A stretch of 64,000 nucleotides of DNA from Cupriavidus taiwanensis LMG 19424. Its GTDB lineage: Bacteria; Pseudomonadota; Gammaproteobacteria; Burkholderiales; Burkholderiaceae. A program made the position numbers and the translations under genes. Of this stretch, positions 48,462 through 57,701 are shown in pieces. The stretch spans positions 3,051,501 to 3,115,500 of the forward strand of contig NC_010528.1 of the NCBI RefSeq assembly GCF_000069785.1, read 5' to 3'. Under the pieces are notes generated by a model, which was not told the origin of the DNA, did no database searches, and saw only the letters and a list, made by a program, of their open reading frames with translations. The first letter of the stretch is position 1. Each line of letters begins with the position of its first letter.

Positions 48462-49004
48462 TTAATTGCGGAACGGGAACTTGAACGCACCGAGGAGGGC
48501 CTTGGCTTCCTCGTCGTTCTTTGCCGTCGTCGTGATGCTGATGTTCAGACCACGCAGTGCGTCGATCTTGTCGTACTCGATTTCGGGGAAAATGATCTGC
48601 TCTTTCACACCGATGTTGTAGTTGCCACGACCGTCGAACGAACGGCCCGACACACCACGGAAGTCACGCACGCGCGGCAGGGCCACGGTGACGAAACGAT
48701 CGAGGAATTCGAACATGCGCTCGCCGCGCAGGGTCACCATCGCACCGATGGGGTAGCCCTGGCGGATCTTGAAGCCGGCGATGGCCTTCTTGGCCTTCGT
48801 CACGACCGGCTTCTGACCGGCGATCTTGGTCAGGTCGCCCACGGCGTTTTCAATGATCTTCTTGTCATTGATGGCTTCGCCAAGACCCATGTTCAGGGTG
48901 ATCTTGGTGATGCGCGGCACTTCCATGACCGACTTGTAGCCGAACTGCTCGATCAGCTTCGGCACAACCTGTTCTTTGTAAAACTCTTGCAGACGTGCTG
49001 CCAT
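48462..49004 (-). CDS. rplE: 50S ribosomal protein L5
   Basis: L5 binds 5S rRNA and contacts P-site tRNA. The 180-residue protein begins [20 protein letters not shown] and has [11 protein letters not shown] and the loop [25 protein letters not shown]. The ATG at 49004 has GGAG 6 bases upstream; a TTG two codons earlier is less likely. Confidence 0.98.
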   Translation of the reverse strand: MAARLQEFYKEQVVPKLIEQFGYKSVMEVPRITKITLNMGLGEAINDKKIIENAVGDLTKIAGQKPVVTKAKKAIAGFKIRQGYPIGAMVTLRGERMFEFLDRFVTVALPRVRDFRGVSGRSFDGRGNYNIGVKEQIIFPEIEYDKIDALRGLNISITTTAKNDEEAKALLGAFKFPFRN

Positions 49005-49029
49005 GCTCAACTCCTATACGTGCCCAGAA

Positions 49030-49338
49030 TCAAGCTGCCACGACGGCGCCGGTGGTCTTCAGCACGCGCACGCGCTTGCCGTCTTCCACCTTGATGCCGA
49101 CGCGCGACGGCTTGCCATTGGCATCCACGAGCGCAACGTTGGAAATATGCAGCGGCATGACCTTGTCGACCACACCACCGGTAGTGCCCAGCATCGGGTT
49201 CGGGCGGGCATGCTTTTTGGCGATGTTCACGCCTTGCACCGCAACCTTGTCGCCGAGGACGGCTTGCACGGTACCGCGCTTGCCCTTGTCCTTGCCGGTC
49301 AGCACGATGACTTCGTCGCCTTTGCGAATCTTGTTCAT
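49030..49338 (-). CDS. rplX: 50S ribosomal protein L24
   Basis: L24 is an assembly-initiator protein of the 50S subunit. The 102-residue protein begins [20 protein letters not shown] (KOW motif) and has [12 protein letters not shown]. It lies between rplN and rplE. Confidence 0.98.
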   Translation of the reverse strand: MNKIRKGDEVIVLTGKDKGKRGTVQAVLGDKVAVQGVNIAKKHARPNPMLGTTGGVVDKVMPLHISNVALVDANGKPSRVGIKVEDGKRVRVLKTTGAVVAA

Positions 49339-49347
49339 GGCGGCTCC

Positions 49348-49716
49348 TTACAGCACTTCCGGAGCGAGCGACACGATCTTCATGAAGCGCTCGGTACGGA
49401 GTTCACGAGTCACCGGCCCGAAGATACGGGTGCCGATCGGCTCGAGCTTGTTGTTCAGCAGGACGGCGGCGTTGCCGTCGAACTTGATCAGCGAACCGTC
49501 AGCGCGGCGCACGCCCTTGGCGGTACGCACGACGACGGCGTTGTAGATGTCGCCCTTCTTGACGCGACCGCGCGGCGCTGCGTCCTTGACGGTCACCTTG
49601 ATGATGTCGCCAACGCTTGCGTAGCGGCGCTTGGAGCCACCCAGCACCTTGATGCACAGCACTTCGCGCGCACCAGTGTTATCGGCCACTTCGAGCCGGC
49701 TTTCTGTCTGAATCAT
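49348..49716 (-). CDS. rplN: 50S ribosomal protein L14
   Basis: L14 lies at the subunit interface. The 122-residue protein begins [20 protein letters not shown] and contains [18 protein letters not shown]. It is the first gene of the spc segment, about 280 bases after rpsQ. That gap holds a strong promoter, as in E. coli. Confidence 0.98.
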
Positions 49717-49946
49717 GGTGTTTGTCTTCCCAACTTAATCCGCCAGGTGCGATAGCGCCCGTCGGTCAGTCTTGGTCCCGTCGGTTCCGGCCTTGCGCCA
49801 GCACCGTATGGGTTGATCAACTTTGAAGTCGGTAGGAGCCCGGCAATTTCCGACGGAAAAACATCGGAGCCGCCTGGCCCTGGCTCGCTCAACAGGCCCG
49901 CCCGGGTGGTACAGCTAAGGCGAACGCAATAAAGCGGAAGTCCAGG

Positions 49947-49975
49947 ATTATAGCTACATAATCCTGGACTTGCAA
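49947..49975 (-). promoter_or_regulatory. spc-operon promoter inside a 14-bp inverted repeat
   Basis: The minus strand has TTGCAA (49970-49975), 17 bases, then TATAAT (49947-49952), about 230 bases before rplN. The spacer and -10 box lie within a perfect inverted repeat whose arms are 49938-49951 and 49958-49971 with a 6-base loop. In E. coli the spc promoter also lies between rpsQ and rplN. No other gene is seen in the 282-base gap 49717-49998. Confidence 0.75.
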
Positions 49976-49998
49976 GTCAAGCTAAGAACGTGTTGTTC

Positions 49999-50277
49999 TT
50001 AGATGACGCGCGCAGCCTCTACCAGCCGGGAAACCACCCAGGACTTGGTCCGCGACAGCGGACGGCCTTCCTGGATTTCGACCTTGTCGCCTTCCTTGTA
50101 CTGGTTGGCTTCGTCGTGTGCGTGGTACTTCTTGGAACGCAGCACGTACTTGCCGTACAGGGGATGCTTGACGCGGTTTTCCACCAAGACCGTAACGGTC
50201 TTGTCCATCTTGTCGCTCACGACACGGCCGACCAGGGTGCGGCGAAGCGACTTTTCCGTTTGTGCAGCTTCAGTCAT
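49999..50277 (-). CDS. rpsQ: 30S ribosomal protein S17
   Basis: S17 is a primary 16S rRNA-binding protein. The 92-residue protein has [29 protein letters not shown], read as the family signature, and ends [18 protein letters not shown]. It is the last gene of the S10 segment and overlaps rpmC by 4 bases. Confidence 0.98.
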   Translation of the reverse strand: MTEAAQTEKSLRRTLVGRVVSDKMDKTVTVLVENRVKHPLYGKYVLRSKKYHAHDEANQYKEGDKVEIQEGRPLSRTKSWVVSRLVEAARVI

Positions 50278-50468
50278 TTCGCGTTCGCCTTTTCAGTCAG
50301 CACGGTTTGCACGCGCGCGATGTCCTTGCGAACCTTCTTCAGCTGGCTGGTGTTCTGCAGCTGTTGGGTTGCCTTTTGCATGCGCAGGCTAAATTGGGCC
50401 TTCAGCAGCTCGGAGAGCTCCTGGTTCAGGCCTGCGGCGTCCTTGCCGCGAAGTTCGGATGCTTTCAT
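50274..50468 (-). CDS. rpmC: 50S ribosomal protein L29
   Basis: L29 lies at the tunnel exit next to L23 and takes part in trigger-factor and SRP docking. The 64-residue protein begins [20 protein letters not shown] and contains [16 protein letters not shown]. The gene lies between rplP and rpsQ and overlaps rpsQ by 4 bases (ATGA). Confidence 0.98.
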   Translation of the reverse strand: MKASELRGKDAAGLNQELSELLKAQFSLRMQKATQQLQNTSQLKKVRKDIARVQTVLTEKANAK

Positions 50469-50479
50469 CCCTGCTCTCC

Positions 50480-50896
50480 TTACGTCCCGACCTGGCGCAC
50501 CACGAAATTGGTGGCGATCGGCAGCTTGGCAGCCGCGAGGCGGAACGCCTCACGTGCCAGGTCTTCGCTCACACCATCCATTTCGTACAGCATCTTGCCC
50601 GGCTGGATTTCAGCCACGTAGTACTCCGGATTGCCCTTGCCGTTACCCATACGGACTTCGGCGGGCTTCTTCGAGATCGGCTTGTCCGGGAAGATCCGGA
50701 TCCAGATGCGGCCGCCACGCTTGATGTGGCGGGTCATCGCACGACGTGCCGACTCGATCTGACGAGCCGTCAGGCGGCCACGGCCCATGGCCTTCAGGCC
50801 GAATTCGCCGAAAGACACGGCGTTACCACGGGTAGCCTTACCCGTGTTGCGGCCTTTCTGCTCCTTGCGGTATTTTCTGCGCTTAGGTTGCAGCAT
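50480..50896 (-). CDS. rplP: 50S ribosomal protein L16
   Basis: L16 organises the A-site region of the 50S subunit. The 138-residue protein begins [20 protein letters not shown] and has [27 protein letters not shown]. It follows rpsC by 2 bases. Confidence 0.98.
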   Translation of the reverse strand: MLQPKRRKYRKEQKGRNTGKATRGNAVSFGEFGLKAMGRGRLTARQIESARRAMTRHIKRGGRIWIRIFPDKPISKKPAEVRMGNGKGNPEYYVAEIQPGKMLYEMDGVSEDLAREAFRLAAAKLPIATNFVVRQVGT

Positions 50897-50898
50897 CG

Positions 50899-51696
50899 TT
50901 ATTCTCCACTCTTCGCATCTGCGCCAGGCGCAGCGCGGCGACCGGCACCGGCACCGCCGCGGCGGTTGCCACCCGGACGGCCTTCGCCTTCACGGCGGCG
51001 GCCTTCCGGACGACCCGGGCGACGACGACGGTCGTCCTGCGGCTCTTCCACCACCGGCGCGTCATTGCGGCCGAGGTGATCCCCCTTGTAGACCCACACC
51101 TTGACACCGATGATGCCGTAGGTGGTTTCTGCTTCGGAGAAGCCGTAGTCGATGTCGGCGCGCAGGGTGTGCAGGGGCACACGGCCTTCGCGGTACCACT
51201 CGGTACGGGCGATTTCGATACCGTTCAGACGGCCGGCGCTCATGATCTTGATACCCTGGGCGCCCAGGCGCATCGCGTTCTGCATGGCGCGCTTCATGGC
51301 GCGGCGGAACATGATGCGGCGCTCGAGCTGCTGGGTGATCGAGTCGGCGATCAGCTGAGCATCGGTTTCCGGCTTGCGGATTTCCTCGATGTTCACGTGC
51401 ACGGGCACGCCCATGCGACGCTGCAGTTCGGCCTTCAGCAGTTCGATGTCCTCACCCTTCTTGCCGATCACCACGCCCGGACGCGAGCTGTAAATGGTGA
51501 TGCGGGCATTGCGGGCGGGGCGCTCGATGACGACGCGGCCAACCGATGCGTTCTTCAGCTTCTTCTTCAGGAAGTCGCGAACTTCGATGTCTTCCTTCAG
51601 CATGCCGGCGAACTTCGTGTTGCTGGCGTACCAGCGCGAAGCCCAATTACGGCTGACAGCCAGACGGAAGCCAGTCGGATGAATCTTCTGTCCCAT
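50899..51696 (-). CDS. rpsC: 30S ribosomal protein S3
   Basis: S3 forms part of the mRNA entry channel and helicase. The 265-residue protein has the KH domain with [18 protein letters not shown] and the C-terminal S3 domain ([37 protein letters not shown]). After about residue 215 it carries a long Arg/Gly-rich tail ([20 protein letters not shown] and on), making it about 30 residues longer than E. coli S3. Order rplV-rpsC-rplP is standard. Confidence 0.98.
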   Translation of the reverse strand: MGQKIHPTGFRLAVSRNWASRWYASNTKFAGMLKEDIEVRDFLKKKLKNASVGRVVIERPARNARITIYSSRPGVVIGKKGEDIELLKAELQRRMGVPVHVNIEEIRKPETDAQLIADSITQQLERRIMFRRAMKRAMQNAMRLGAQGIKIMSAGRLNGIEIARTEWYREGRVPLHTLRADIDYGFSEAETTYGIIGVKVWVYKGDHLGRNDAPVVEEPQDDRRRRPGRPEGRRREGEGRPGGNRRGGAGAGRRAAPGADAKSGE

Positions 51697-51705
51697 CGTG
51701 ACTCC

Positions 51706-52035
51706 TTAGTTGCCGAGCGTCACAGTGATGTGACAGGTTTGTTTCTCGATGCGGTTGCCGCGGCCCTTCGCCCGTGCGGTGAAGCGCTTGAGCGAGGTCG
51801 CCTTGTCGACGTAGATCGATTTGACCTTGAGTTCGTCGATGTCGGCGCCTTCGTTGTGCTCAGCGTTGGCGATGGCCGATTCGACCACCTTCTTCACGAT
51901 CCCGGCAGCCTTTTTCGGGCTGAACGTCAGGACATTGAGCGCGCGCTCGATCGGCAGACCACGGATCTGGTCAGCGACCAGGCGCGTCTTCTGGGCGGAG
52001 ATGCGGGCACCGCGATGAATCGCTTTCACTTCCAT
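51706..52035 (-). CDS. rplV: 50S ribosomal protein L22
   Basis: L22 lines the peptide exit tunnel. The 109-residue protein begins [20 protein letters not shown] and ends with the RNA-binding [19 protein letters not shown]. It lies between rpsS and rpsC. Confidence 0.98.
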   Translation of the reverse strand: MEVKAIHRGARISAQKTRLVADQIRGLPIERALNVLTFSPKKAAGIVKKVVESAIANAEHNEGADIDELKVKSIYVDKATSLKRFTARAKGRGNRIEKQTCHITVTLGN

Positions 52036-52044
52036 GATGGCACC

Positions 52045-52320
52045 TTACCTCTTCGCTTTCTTGTCAGCCGCGTGGCCCTTGAACGTGCGGGTGATCGCAA
52101 ATTCGCCGAGCTTGTGGCCAACCATGTTTTCCGTCACGTACACCGGCACGTGTTGACGGCCGTTGTGAACGGCGATCGTCAGGCCGATGAACTCCGGCAG
52201 AATGGTCGAGCGGCGCGACCACGTCTTGATGGGCTTCTTGTCCTTGCCGCTCGTTGCAACTTCCACCTTCTTCAGCAGGTGGGCGTCGCAGAACGGACCC
52301 TTTTTAGCGGAACGAGTCAT
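52045..52320 (-). CDS. rpsS: 30S ribosomal protein S19
   Basis: S19 lies in the head of the 30S subunit with S13. The 91-residue protein begins [20 protein letters not shown] and has [22 protein letters not shown]. Standard order rplB-rpsS-rplV. Confidence 0.98.
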   Translation of the reverse strand: MTRSAKKGPFCDAHLLKKVEVATSGKDKKPIKTWSRRSTILPEFIGLTIAVHNGRQHVPVYVTENMVGHKLGEFAITRTFKGHAADKKAKR

Positions 52321-52342
52321 ATCTTTAGCTCCTACCTACCGA

Positions 52343-53173
52343 TTAACGCTTGTGGCGCTTCTGGACGATCATGCTGTCCGTGCGCTTGTTGCTGCGGGTG
52401 CGGTAGCCCTTGGTCGGGGTACCCCACGGCGACACCGGATCGCGGCCAGCAGCGGTCTTGCCCTCGCCACCACCGTGCGGGTGGTCGACCGGGTTCATCA
52501 CCACGCCGCGGACCGTCGGGCGGATACCGCGCCAGCGGGTCGCACCGGCCTTGCCGATGACGCGCAGGCTGTGCTCTTCGTTGCCCACTTCACCAACAGT
52601 GGCGCGGCACTCGATGTGCACGCGGCGCACTTCGCCGGAGCGCAGGCGAACCTGGGCGTACAGGCCTTCACGGGCCAGCAGCACGGCGGAACCGCCAGCA
52701 GCGCGGGCGATCTGGGCGCCCTTGCCCGGCAGCATTTCCACGTTGTTGATCGTGGTACCGACCGGAATGTTGCGGATCGGCAGGTTGTTACCGGCCTTGA
52801 TCGGCGCTTCCGAGCCGTTCAGCAGCTGCTGACCGGCAACCATGCCCTTGGTGGCGATGATGTAGCGGCGCTCGCCGTCGGCGAACACGACCAGCGCGAT
52901 ATTGGCGCTGCGGTTCGGATCGTATTCCAGGCGCTCGACCTTGGCGGGGATGCCGTCCTTGTCGTTGCGCTTGAAGTCGACCACGCGGTAGTGGTGCTTA
53001 TGACCACCGCCCTTGTGGCGGGTGGTGATATGACCATTGTTGTTACGGCCCGACTTCTGGAATTGCTTTTCCAGCAGCGGCGCGTACGGGGTGCCCTTGT
53101 GAAGGTCCTTGTTGACCACCTTCACCATCGAGCGACGACCCGGGGAAGTCGGCTTGGTCTTGACGAGTGCCAT
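52343..53173 (-). CDS. rplB: 50S ribosomal protein L2
   Basis: L2 is needed for subunit joining and peptidyl transfer. The 276-residue protein has [21 protein letters not shown] near the start and the C-terminal signature [19 protein letters not shown]. Two bases separate it from rplW. Confidence 0.98.
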   Translation of the reverse strand: MALVKTKPTSPGRRSMVKVVNKDLHKGTPYAPLLEKQFQKSGRNNNGHITTRHKGGGHKHHYRVVDFKRNDKDGIPAKVERLEYDPNRSANIALVVFADGERRYIIATKGMVAGQQLLNGSEAPIKAGNNLPIRNIPVGTTINNVEMLPGKGAQIARAAGGSAVLLAREGLYAQVRLRSGEVRRVHIECRATVGEVGNEEHSLRVIGKAGATRWRGIRPTVRGVVMNPVDHPHGGGEGKTAAGRDPVSPWGTPTKGYRTRSNKRTDSMIVQKRHKR

Positions 53174-53175
53174 GA

Positions 53176-53490
53176 TTACTTGGCCTCCGCTTCAAAATTG
53201 ATTTCCTGACCCGGCTTCAGCGACACGTAAGCTTTCTTCACGTGGTTGCGACGGCCCATGAAACGGCCGAAGCGCTTCTGCTTGCCCTTCTGGTTCAGGA
53301 TCTGAACGGACTGCACCTCGACCTTGAACAGCAGTTCGACGGCGGCCTTCACTTCTGCCTTGTTGGCATCGCGAGCCACTTCGAACACGACTTGTTCATT
53401 CTTGTCGGCGACCAGGGTTGCCTTTTCGGAAACCACCGGCGCGAGCAGCACCTGCATCAAACGATGATCGTTCTTGGCTACTTGCGTCAT
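53176..53490 (-). CDS. rplW: 50S ribosomal protein L23
   Basis: L23 lies at the tunnel exit and docks trigger factor and SRP. The 104-residue protein has [20 protein letters not shown] and the [22 protein letters not shown] loop. It overlaps rplD by 4 bases. Confidence 0.98.
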
Positions 53491-54107
53491 TTCAGCAACT
53501 CCTCGATCTGCGCGACGGCTGCCTTGGTCACCAGCACCTTCTTGTAGTGCACGAGCGACAGCGGATCAGCCTGGCGCGGCTCGACAACTGCCACGTGCGG
53601 CAGGTTGCGCGAAGCCAGGTAGAGGTTTTCGTCGAGGCTGTCGGTGATGATCAGCACCGAGTCCAGGCCCATGGCCTTGAACTTGTCGGCCAAGAGCTTG
53701 GTCTTGGGCGCGTCGACAGTGAAACCGTCCACCACGTTGATACGACCTTCACGTGCGAGCTGCGAGTAAATCGAGCGCATGCCGGCACGGAACATCTTCT
53801 TGTTGACCTTCTGGCTGAAGTTCTCTTCCGGCGAATTCGGGAAGATACGGCCACCCCCGCGCCACAGCGGCGACGAGGACATACCGGCACGAGCACGGCC
53901 CGTACCCTTCTGGCGCCACGGCTTCTTGGTCGTGTGCTTGACCTCTTCACGATCCTTCTGCTTACGGTTACCGCTGCGAGCGTTGGCCTGGTAAGCGACG
54001 ACGATCTGGTGAACGAGGGCTTCGTTGTAGTCACGGCCGAACACTTCGGGCGAGGCTGCGACGCCTGCACCGACTTGGCCATTGTCCTGGAGGAGCTTGA
54101 GTTCCAT
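53487..54107 (-). CDS. rplD: 50S ribosomal protein L4
   Basis: L4 lines the exit tunnel and in E. coli represses the S10 operon by acting on its leader. The 206-residue protein begins [20 protein letters not shown] and has the tunnel loop [27 protein letters not shown]. It lies between rplC and rplW. Confidence 0.98.
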
Positions 54108-54119
54108 TACATGCGCTCC

Positions 54120-54770
54120 TTAAGCTTTGGCTTTGGCCTTGACGGCCGGGGTAACGATGACCTTGCCGTTCTTGGAGCCAGGGATGGCGCCCTTGACCAG
54201 CAGCAGCTTGCGCTCTGCGTCGATCTTGGCGATCTCCAGGTTCTGCACGGTGCGGGTGACATCGCCCAGGTGACCGGTCATGCGCTTGCCCGGGAACACG
54301 CGGCCCGGATCCTGCGCCATACCGATCGAGCCCGGCACGTTGTGCGAGCGCGAGTTACCGTGGGTGGCACGGCCGGAGGCGAAGTGGTAGCGCTTGATGG
54401 TACCGGCGTAGCCCTTACCGATGGTCACGCCCTGCACGTCGATCTTCTGACCGACTTCGAACAGATCGACCGACAGCGAACCGCCAGCTTGCAGTTCGGC
54501 AGCCTTGGCTGCGTCGATACGGAATTCGCGGATGATTTCGCCGGCTTCCACGCCGGCTTTGGCGAGGTGACCCGCCAGCGGCTTGGTAACGCGGCTTGCG
54601 CGTCGTGCGCCGAAGGTGACTTGAACCGCGGTGTAACCGTCGGTCTCGTCCGTCTTGATTTGCGTCACGCGGTTGTCGCCGACCTCGACCACGGTCACGG
54701 GAATCGCTTCACCGTCGTCCGTGAAAATACGGGTCATGCCAACCTTGCGACCTACAAGGCCAAGGCTCAT
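54120..54770 (-). CDS. rplC: 50S ribosomal protein L3
   Basis: L3 is an early assembly protein near the peptidyl transferase centre. The 216-residue protein begins [20 protein letters not shown] and has the loop [21 protein letters not shown]. The ATG at 54770 follows GGAG at 6 bases; a start four codons upstream overlaps that site. Normally rpsJ lies directly upstream. Here rpsJ is about 5.5 kb away and rplC is the first gene of its own unit, with a promoter at 54918-54946. Confidence 0.98.
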   Translation of the reverse strand: MSLGLVGRKVGMTRIFTDDGEAIPVTVVEVGDNRVTQIKTDETDGYTAVQVTFGARRASRVTKPLAGHLAKAGVEAGEIIREFRIDAAKAAELQAGGSLSVDLFEVGQKIDVQGVTIGKGYAGTIKRYHFASGRATHGNSRSHNVPGSIGMAQDPGRVFPGKRMTGHLGDVTRTVQNLEIAKIDAERKLLLVKGAIPGSKNGKVIVTPAVKAKAKA

Positions 54771-54872
54771 GGTTTGCTCCATTCCCAGCTGCGATTGGCC
54801 GGGGCTGATTGATACACGAAAACTGTGCTTGCGCTTGTGCGCCGATGGGCTGCGCTAAAGAAGACTGCGCCC

Positions 54873-54911
54873 GGCCAAAACGGCCAACCCACTACCCGGA
54901 GACACGGGTAG
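54873..54911 (-). other. Leader hairpins in front of rplC
   Basis: Near the predicted 5' end of the rplC transcript, CTACCCG pairs with CGGGTAG around a 6-base loop (54892-54911). It is followed by GGCC-GTTTT-GGCC (54873-54885). A 140-base structured leader before rplC-rplD could allow feedback by L4, as the E. coli S10 leader does. No sequence similarity to that leader was checked. Confidence 0.45.
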
Positions 54912-54917
54912 CCTTAC

Positions 54918-54946
54918 ACTATAACCCTTCCCCGAGGAAAGGGCAA
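54918..54946 (-). promoter_or_regulatory. Promoter of the rplC-led ribosomal operon
   Basis: The minus strand reads TTGCCC (54941-54946), 17 bases, then TATAGT (54918-54923). Transcription would begin near 54911, about 140 bases before rplC. It lies just downstream of the iifD stop, so rplC and the following genes do not depend on the rpsJ or iif transcripts. Confidence 0.75.
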
Positions 54947-55060
54947 TAAGCAATTGCGATTCGCCAGCGGGTGTTGTAGGCAGGATTCAGGCAGATGTGC
55001 GCAAAAGCTGGCACGAAGGCGGCGCGGTCGCTGGGGAGTGCCGCCTCCGGCACGGGAGAC

Positions 55061-55561
55061 TCAGGCCGCGACGCGCACGAAGCCGCCGCCATAGAAGACC
55101 AGCGGCTCGCCCTCGTGCGCCGCGATGGATTCGACCGCGCCCACGATCAGCAGGTGGTCGCCCACCGGATCAGCCCGCTCGACGCGGCAGGCCAGTGTGG
55201 CGAGCGCCTCGTCCAGGTAGGGAACGCCCTGAGGGCAGCGGGTGTGGCGCACGCCGGCGAACTTGTCCGCGGCGGGGGTGGCAAAGCGGCGCGCCAGGTC
55301 GCCATGGCCGGCGCGCAGGATGCTGACGCCGAACGGTCGGCCCGGCTCGAACAGCCCGGCGTTGGGCGAGTGCGATGCCAGGCTCCACAGGATCAGCGGC
55401 GGCGCCAGCGACAGCGACGCAAACGAGTTGACGGTGATGCCGACCGGACGCCGTTGCGCCGTGCAGGCACCGATGACCGCCACGCCGGTCGCGTAGCGAC
55501 CGCAAACCCGGCGCAATTCGCGCGGATCGAGCGAGGGGGCGGCATGGCTGGTGGTGTCCAT
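55061..55561 (-). CDS. iifD: Flavin reductase component of the indole monooxygenase (IifD/StyB type)
   Basis: This family reduces free FAD or FMN with NADH and supplies it to a two-component monooxygenase. The 166-residue protein has the flavin-reductase domain, with RYATGVAVIGACTAQRRPVGITVNSFASLSL-type sequence near the start and CRVERADPVGDHLLIVGAV later. It starts 1 base after the iifC stop, so it is surely the partner of that oxygenase. It is the last gene of the iifABCD operon, about 115 bases before the rplC promoter. Confidence 0.88.
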   Translation of the reverse strand: MDTTSHAAPSLDPRELRRVCGRYATGVAVIGACTAQRRPVGITVNSFASLSLAPPLILWSLASHSPNAGLFEPGRPFGVSILRAGHGDLARRFATPAADKFAGVRHTRCPQGVPYLDEALATLACRVERADPVGDHLLIVGAVESIAAHEGEPLVFYGGGFVRVAA

Positions 55562-55562
55562 G

Positions 55563-56804
55563 TCAGGCGGCCCGGGGCAGGTAGTGGTCGATCAGCTGGT
55601 GGCAGGCCTGCGGATCCAGCCACCACGGGAAGTAGTCAGGCGGATTGTCGAAGCCATTGGCGATGCGCGCGGCCAGCGCCGGCGATTGCCCCGCCGCGCC
55701 CAGCAGCGCCAGGATATGGGGCGGCGGCGGAGTCAGCAGCGAGTTGGTCCAGGCCACCACATCGCCGGCGTAATGCCAGTAGCTGGCGAAAGTCTGCTCC
55801 ATCCAGTCACGGTCGAACGGCCGCTCGCCATGGGCGAGGATCGCGTCGAGGTAGACCTTGCAGCATTTGGCGGCGTTGTTCGAACCTTGCCCGGTAATCG
55901 GATCGTTGACCACCACGGCATCGGCCATGCCGAATACCAGCCGCCCCGACGGCAGCGTCAGCACCGGCTTGCGCACCGTCGGTGCGAAGCGGCCTGACAG
56001 GATGCCGTTGTCGTCGGTCAGCGCCACGTGCTCGCAGCGCTCGGCTTCCCAGGGCGCATAGGTGCGCAGGATGCGCAGGCTTTCCGCGAGGTGCTGGTCT
56101 GGCGTGCGCGCCTCGGCCCAGCGGTCCATCGGGCCGCCAGGGATGCCCTCGAACACCATGATCTCGCACGGCCCCGACAGCGTCAGCGCGGGAAATACGA
56201 AGTACTCGCCCACGCCCGGGATCAGGTTGAAGCAAACCCGCGAGAACGGCTCGCGCGGCAGCATGCCGGTCACATAGGTCAGGGCCAGCGCGCGTTGCGG
56301 CTTGTCGAACGGGCTGCGCTGGGCATCGCGCTCGAAGCGGCTGACGATCTCGCCCTTGCCGGCGGCCAGCAGCACCAGGTCATGCTCGCGCGTCAGGTCC
56401 TCCAGCTCGTCGATGCCGACATCGACGATGCGCAGGTCGCCGCCGCGCGCCACGAAGGCCTCCATCCACGCCGGCATCTTCAGGCGCTGGTCGACCGCCT
56501 GCGCCGGCCGGTCCAGCGGCGCGGCCCAGTCGATGACCTTCGCGCCGGGCTGCTCGGGATGCGGCACGGCCAGGCCGATGCCCTCGACCGGCGGGCAGGT
56601 GTCTTCCCACCAGTTCAGCCCGAGTTCGCGCTCGGTCTGCAGCGCGCGGTTGAACATGCACTGGCTCGACATGACCTTGCCGGCCCGGACCTGCTCGGGC
56701 GTGCGGTTGGACAGCAGCGTGACCTGGTAGCCCGCCGCCTGCAACCCGAGGGCCATTTGCAGGCCGGACTGGCCGGCCCCGACGATGGCGATGCGTTGGC
56801 GCAT
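55563..56804 (-). CDS. iifC: FAD-dependent indole/styrene monooxygenase, large component (IifC/StyA type)
   Basis: StyA-type enzymes use reduced FAD from a partner reductase to epoxidise styrene or indole; in Acinetobacter the IifC member starts indole breakdown. The 413-residue protein has the N-terminal FAD fold (IVGAGQSGLQMALGLQ, GxGxxG at 9-14), a segment VMSSQCMFNRAL and the C-terminal FAD motif DPITGQGSNNAAKC. The start has AGGAGA upstream. The family alone cannot separate styrene from indole as substrate; the iifA and iifB neighbours favour indole. There is no styrene-oxide isomerase gene here. Confidence 0.88.
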   Translation of the reverse strand: MRQRIAIVGAGQSGLQMALGLQAAGYQVTLLSNRTPEQVRAGKVMSSQCMFNRALQTERELGLNWWEDTCPPVEGIGLAVPHPEQPGAKVIDWAAPLDRPAQAVDQRLKMPAWMEAFVARGGDLRIVDVGIDELEDLTREHDLVLLAAGKGEIVSRFERDAQRSPFDKPQRALALTYVTGMLPREPFSRVCFNLIPGVGEYFVFPALTLSGPCEIMVFEGIPGGPMDRWAEARTPDQHLAESLRILRTYAPWEAERCEHVALTDDNGILSGRFAPTVRKPVLTLPSGRLVFGMADAVVVNDPITGQGSNNAAKCCKVYLDAILAHGERPFDRDWMEQTFASYWHYAGDVVAWTNSLLTPPPPHILALLGAAGQSPALAARIANGFDNPPDYFPWWLDPQACHQLIDHYLPRAA

Positions 56805-56837
56805 GATGTTGTCTCCTGGTTTGGATGCGGGATGGGT

Positions 56838-57626
56838 TCAGCCGGCCAGCTTGCCGATGGCCGGAACGTTCTGCTCCGGGCCCATGGCGCTGTAGCCGCC
56901 GTCAACGGCGTAATCCGCGCCGGTGACGAAGCTGGCATGGTCGGAGCACAGGAACAGCGCTACCTGCGCGACCTCGCCGGGCTCGCCCACGCGGCCCAGC
57001 AGGTGGAACGGCGCGGCGACGGCATCGGTCCGGGCACGGTTGCCGCCGCTGACCTCGTCCATCAGCCGGCACCAGGTCCAGCCGGGCGACACCGAATTCA
57101 CGCGGATGCGGTCCGGCGCCAGATCCATCGCCATGTTGCGCGTCAGCTGCGCGATGGCCGCCTTCGATACCGGATAGAGCCAGCGCCCGGTCTGCGCCAC
57201 CTTGGACGAGATGCTGGTGAAATTGACGATGGCGCCGCCGCCGCGCGCGCGCATCAGCGGCTGCACCGCCTGCGCCAGCATCACGCCGGAGACCACATTG
57301 ACGTCGAGCGCCGCCAGCCAGTCGGCACGGCTGGAGCGAAAGCCGTCGTCGAGATAGGTGCAGGCCAGGTTGACCAGGCAATCGACGCCGCCAAAGCGCT
57401 GCGCTACCTGGCTCACCGCATCGCGCACCTGCTCGTCCCGCGTGATGTCCGCCGCGATGAACAGCGCGTCCTTGCCCAGATCCGCGGCAACGCGCTCGCC
57501 ATTGGCGGCGTCGATATCGAAGATCGCCACGCGCGCGCCGGCCTCGACGAAAGCCCGCGCCACGCCTGCGCCAATCAGCGTGGCGCCGCCGGTGACGATG
57601 GCCACCTTGTCCTGCAATCCCTTCAT
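56838..57626 (-). CDS. iifB: Short-chain dehydrogenase/reductase of the indole pathway (IifB type)
   Basis: In the iif pathway the SDR diverts the indole oxidation product away from indigo. The 262-residue protein has the NAD(P) motif TGGATLIGAG (about 12-21), a Ser group in FTSISS, and the catalytic YPVSK (Tyr151, Lys155). The usual NNAG motif is replaced by VNLAC (85-89), which is unusual. The start is the ATG at 57626 with GAGGAGA upstream. It sits between iifA and iifC, 33 bases before iifC. NAD versus NADP use is not clear. Confidence 0.86.
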   Translation of the reverse strand: MKGLQDKVAIVTGGATLIGAGVARAFVEAGARVAIFDIDAANGERVAADLGKDALFIAADITRDEQVRDAVSQVAQRFGGVDCLVNLACTYLDDGFRSSRADWLAALDVNVVSGVMLAQAVQPLMRARGGGAIVNFTSISSKVAQTGRWLYPVSKAAIAQLTRNMAMDLAPDRIRVNSVSPGWTWCRLMDEVSGGNRARTDAVAAPFHLLGRVGEPGEVAQVALFLCSDHASFVTGADYAVDGGYSAMGPEQNVPAIGKLAG

Positions 57627-57701
57627 GGTTGTCTCCTCGTTGGTCACCGGTGTCCGTCCGGACAGGCCTCTGTGGGCCCGCTCCGGTGTATGCCGCCTGG
57701 C

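Noticed and set aside
55061..56804. Styrene degradation operon
   Set aside because: StyA/StyB-type components are present, but there is no styrene-oxide isomerase or phenylacetaldehyde dehydrogenase; the adjacent iifA and iifB types point to indole.
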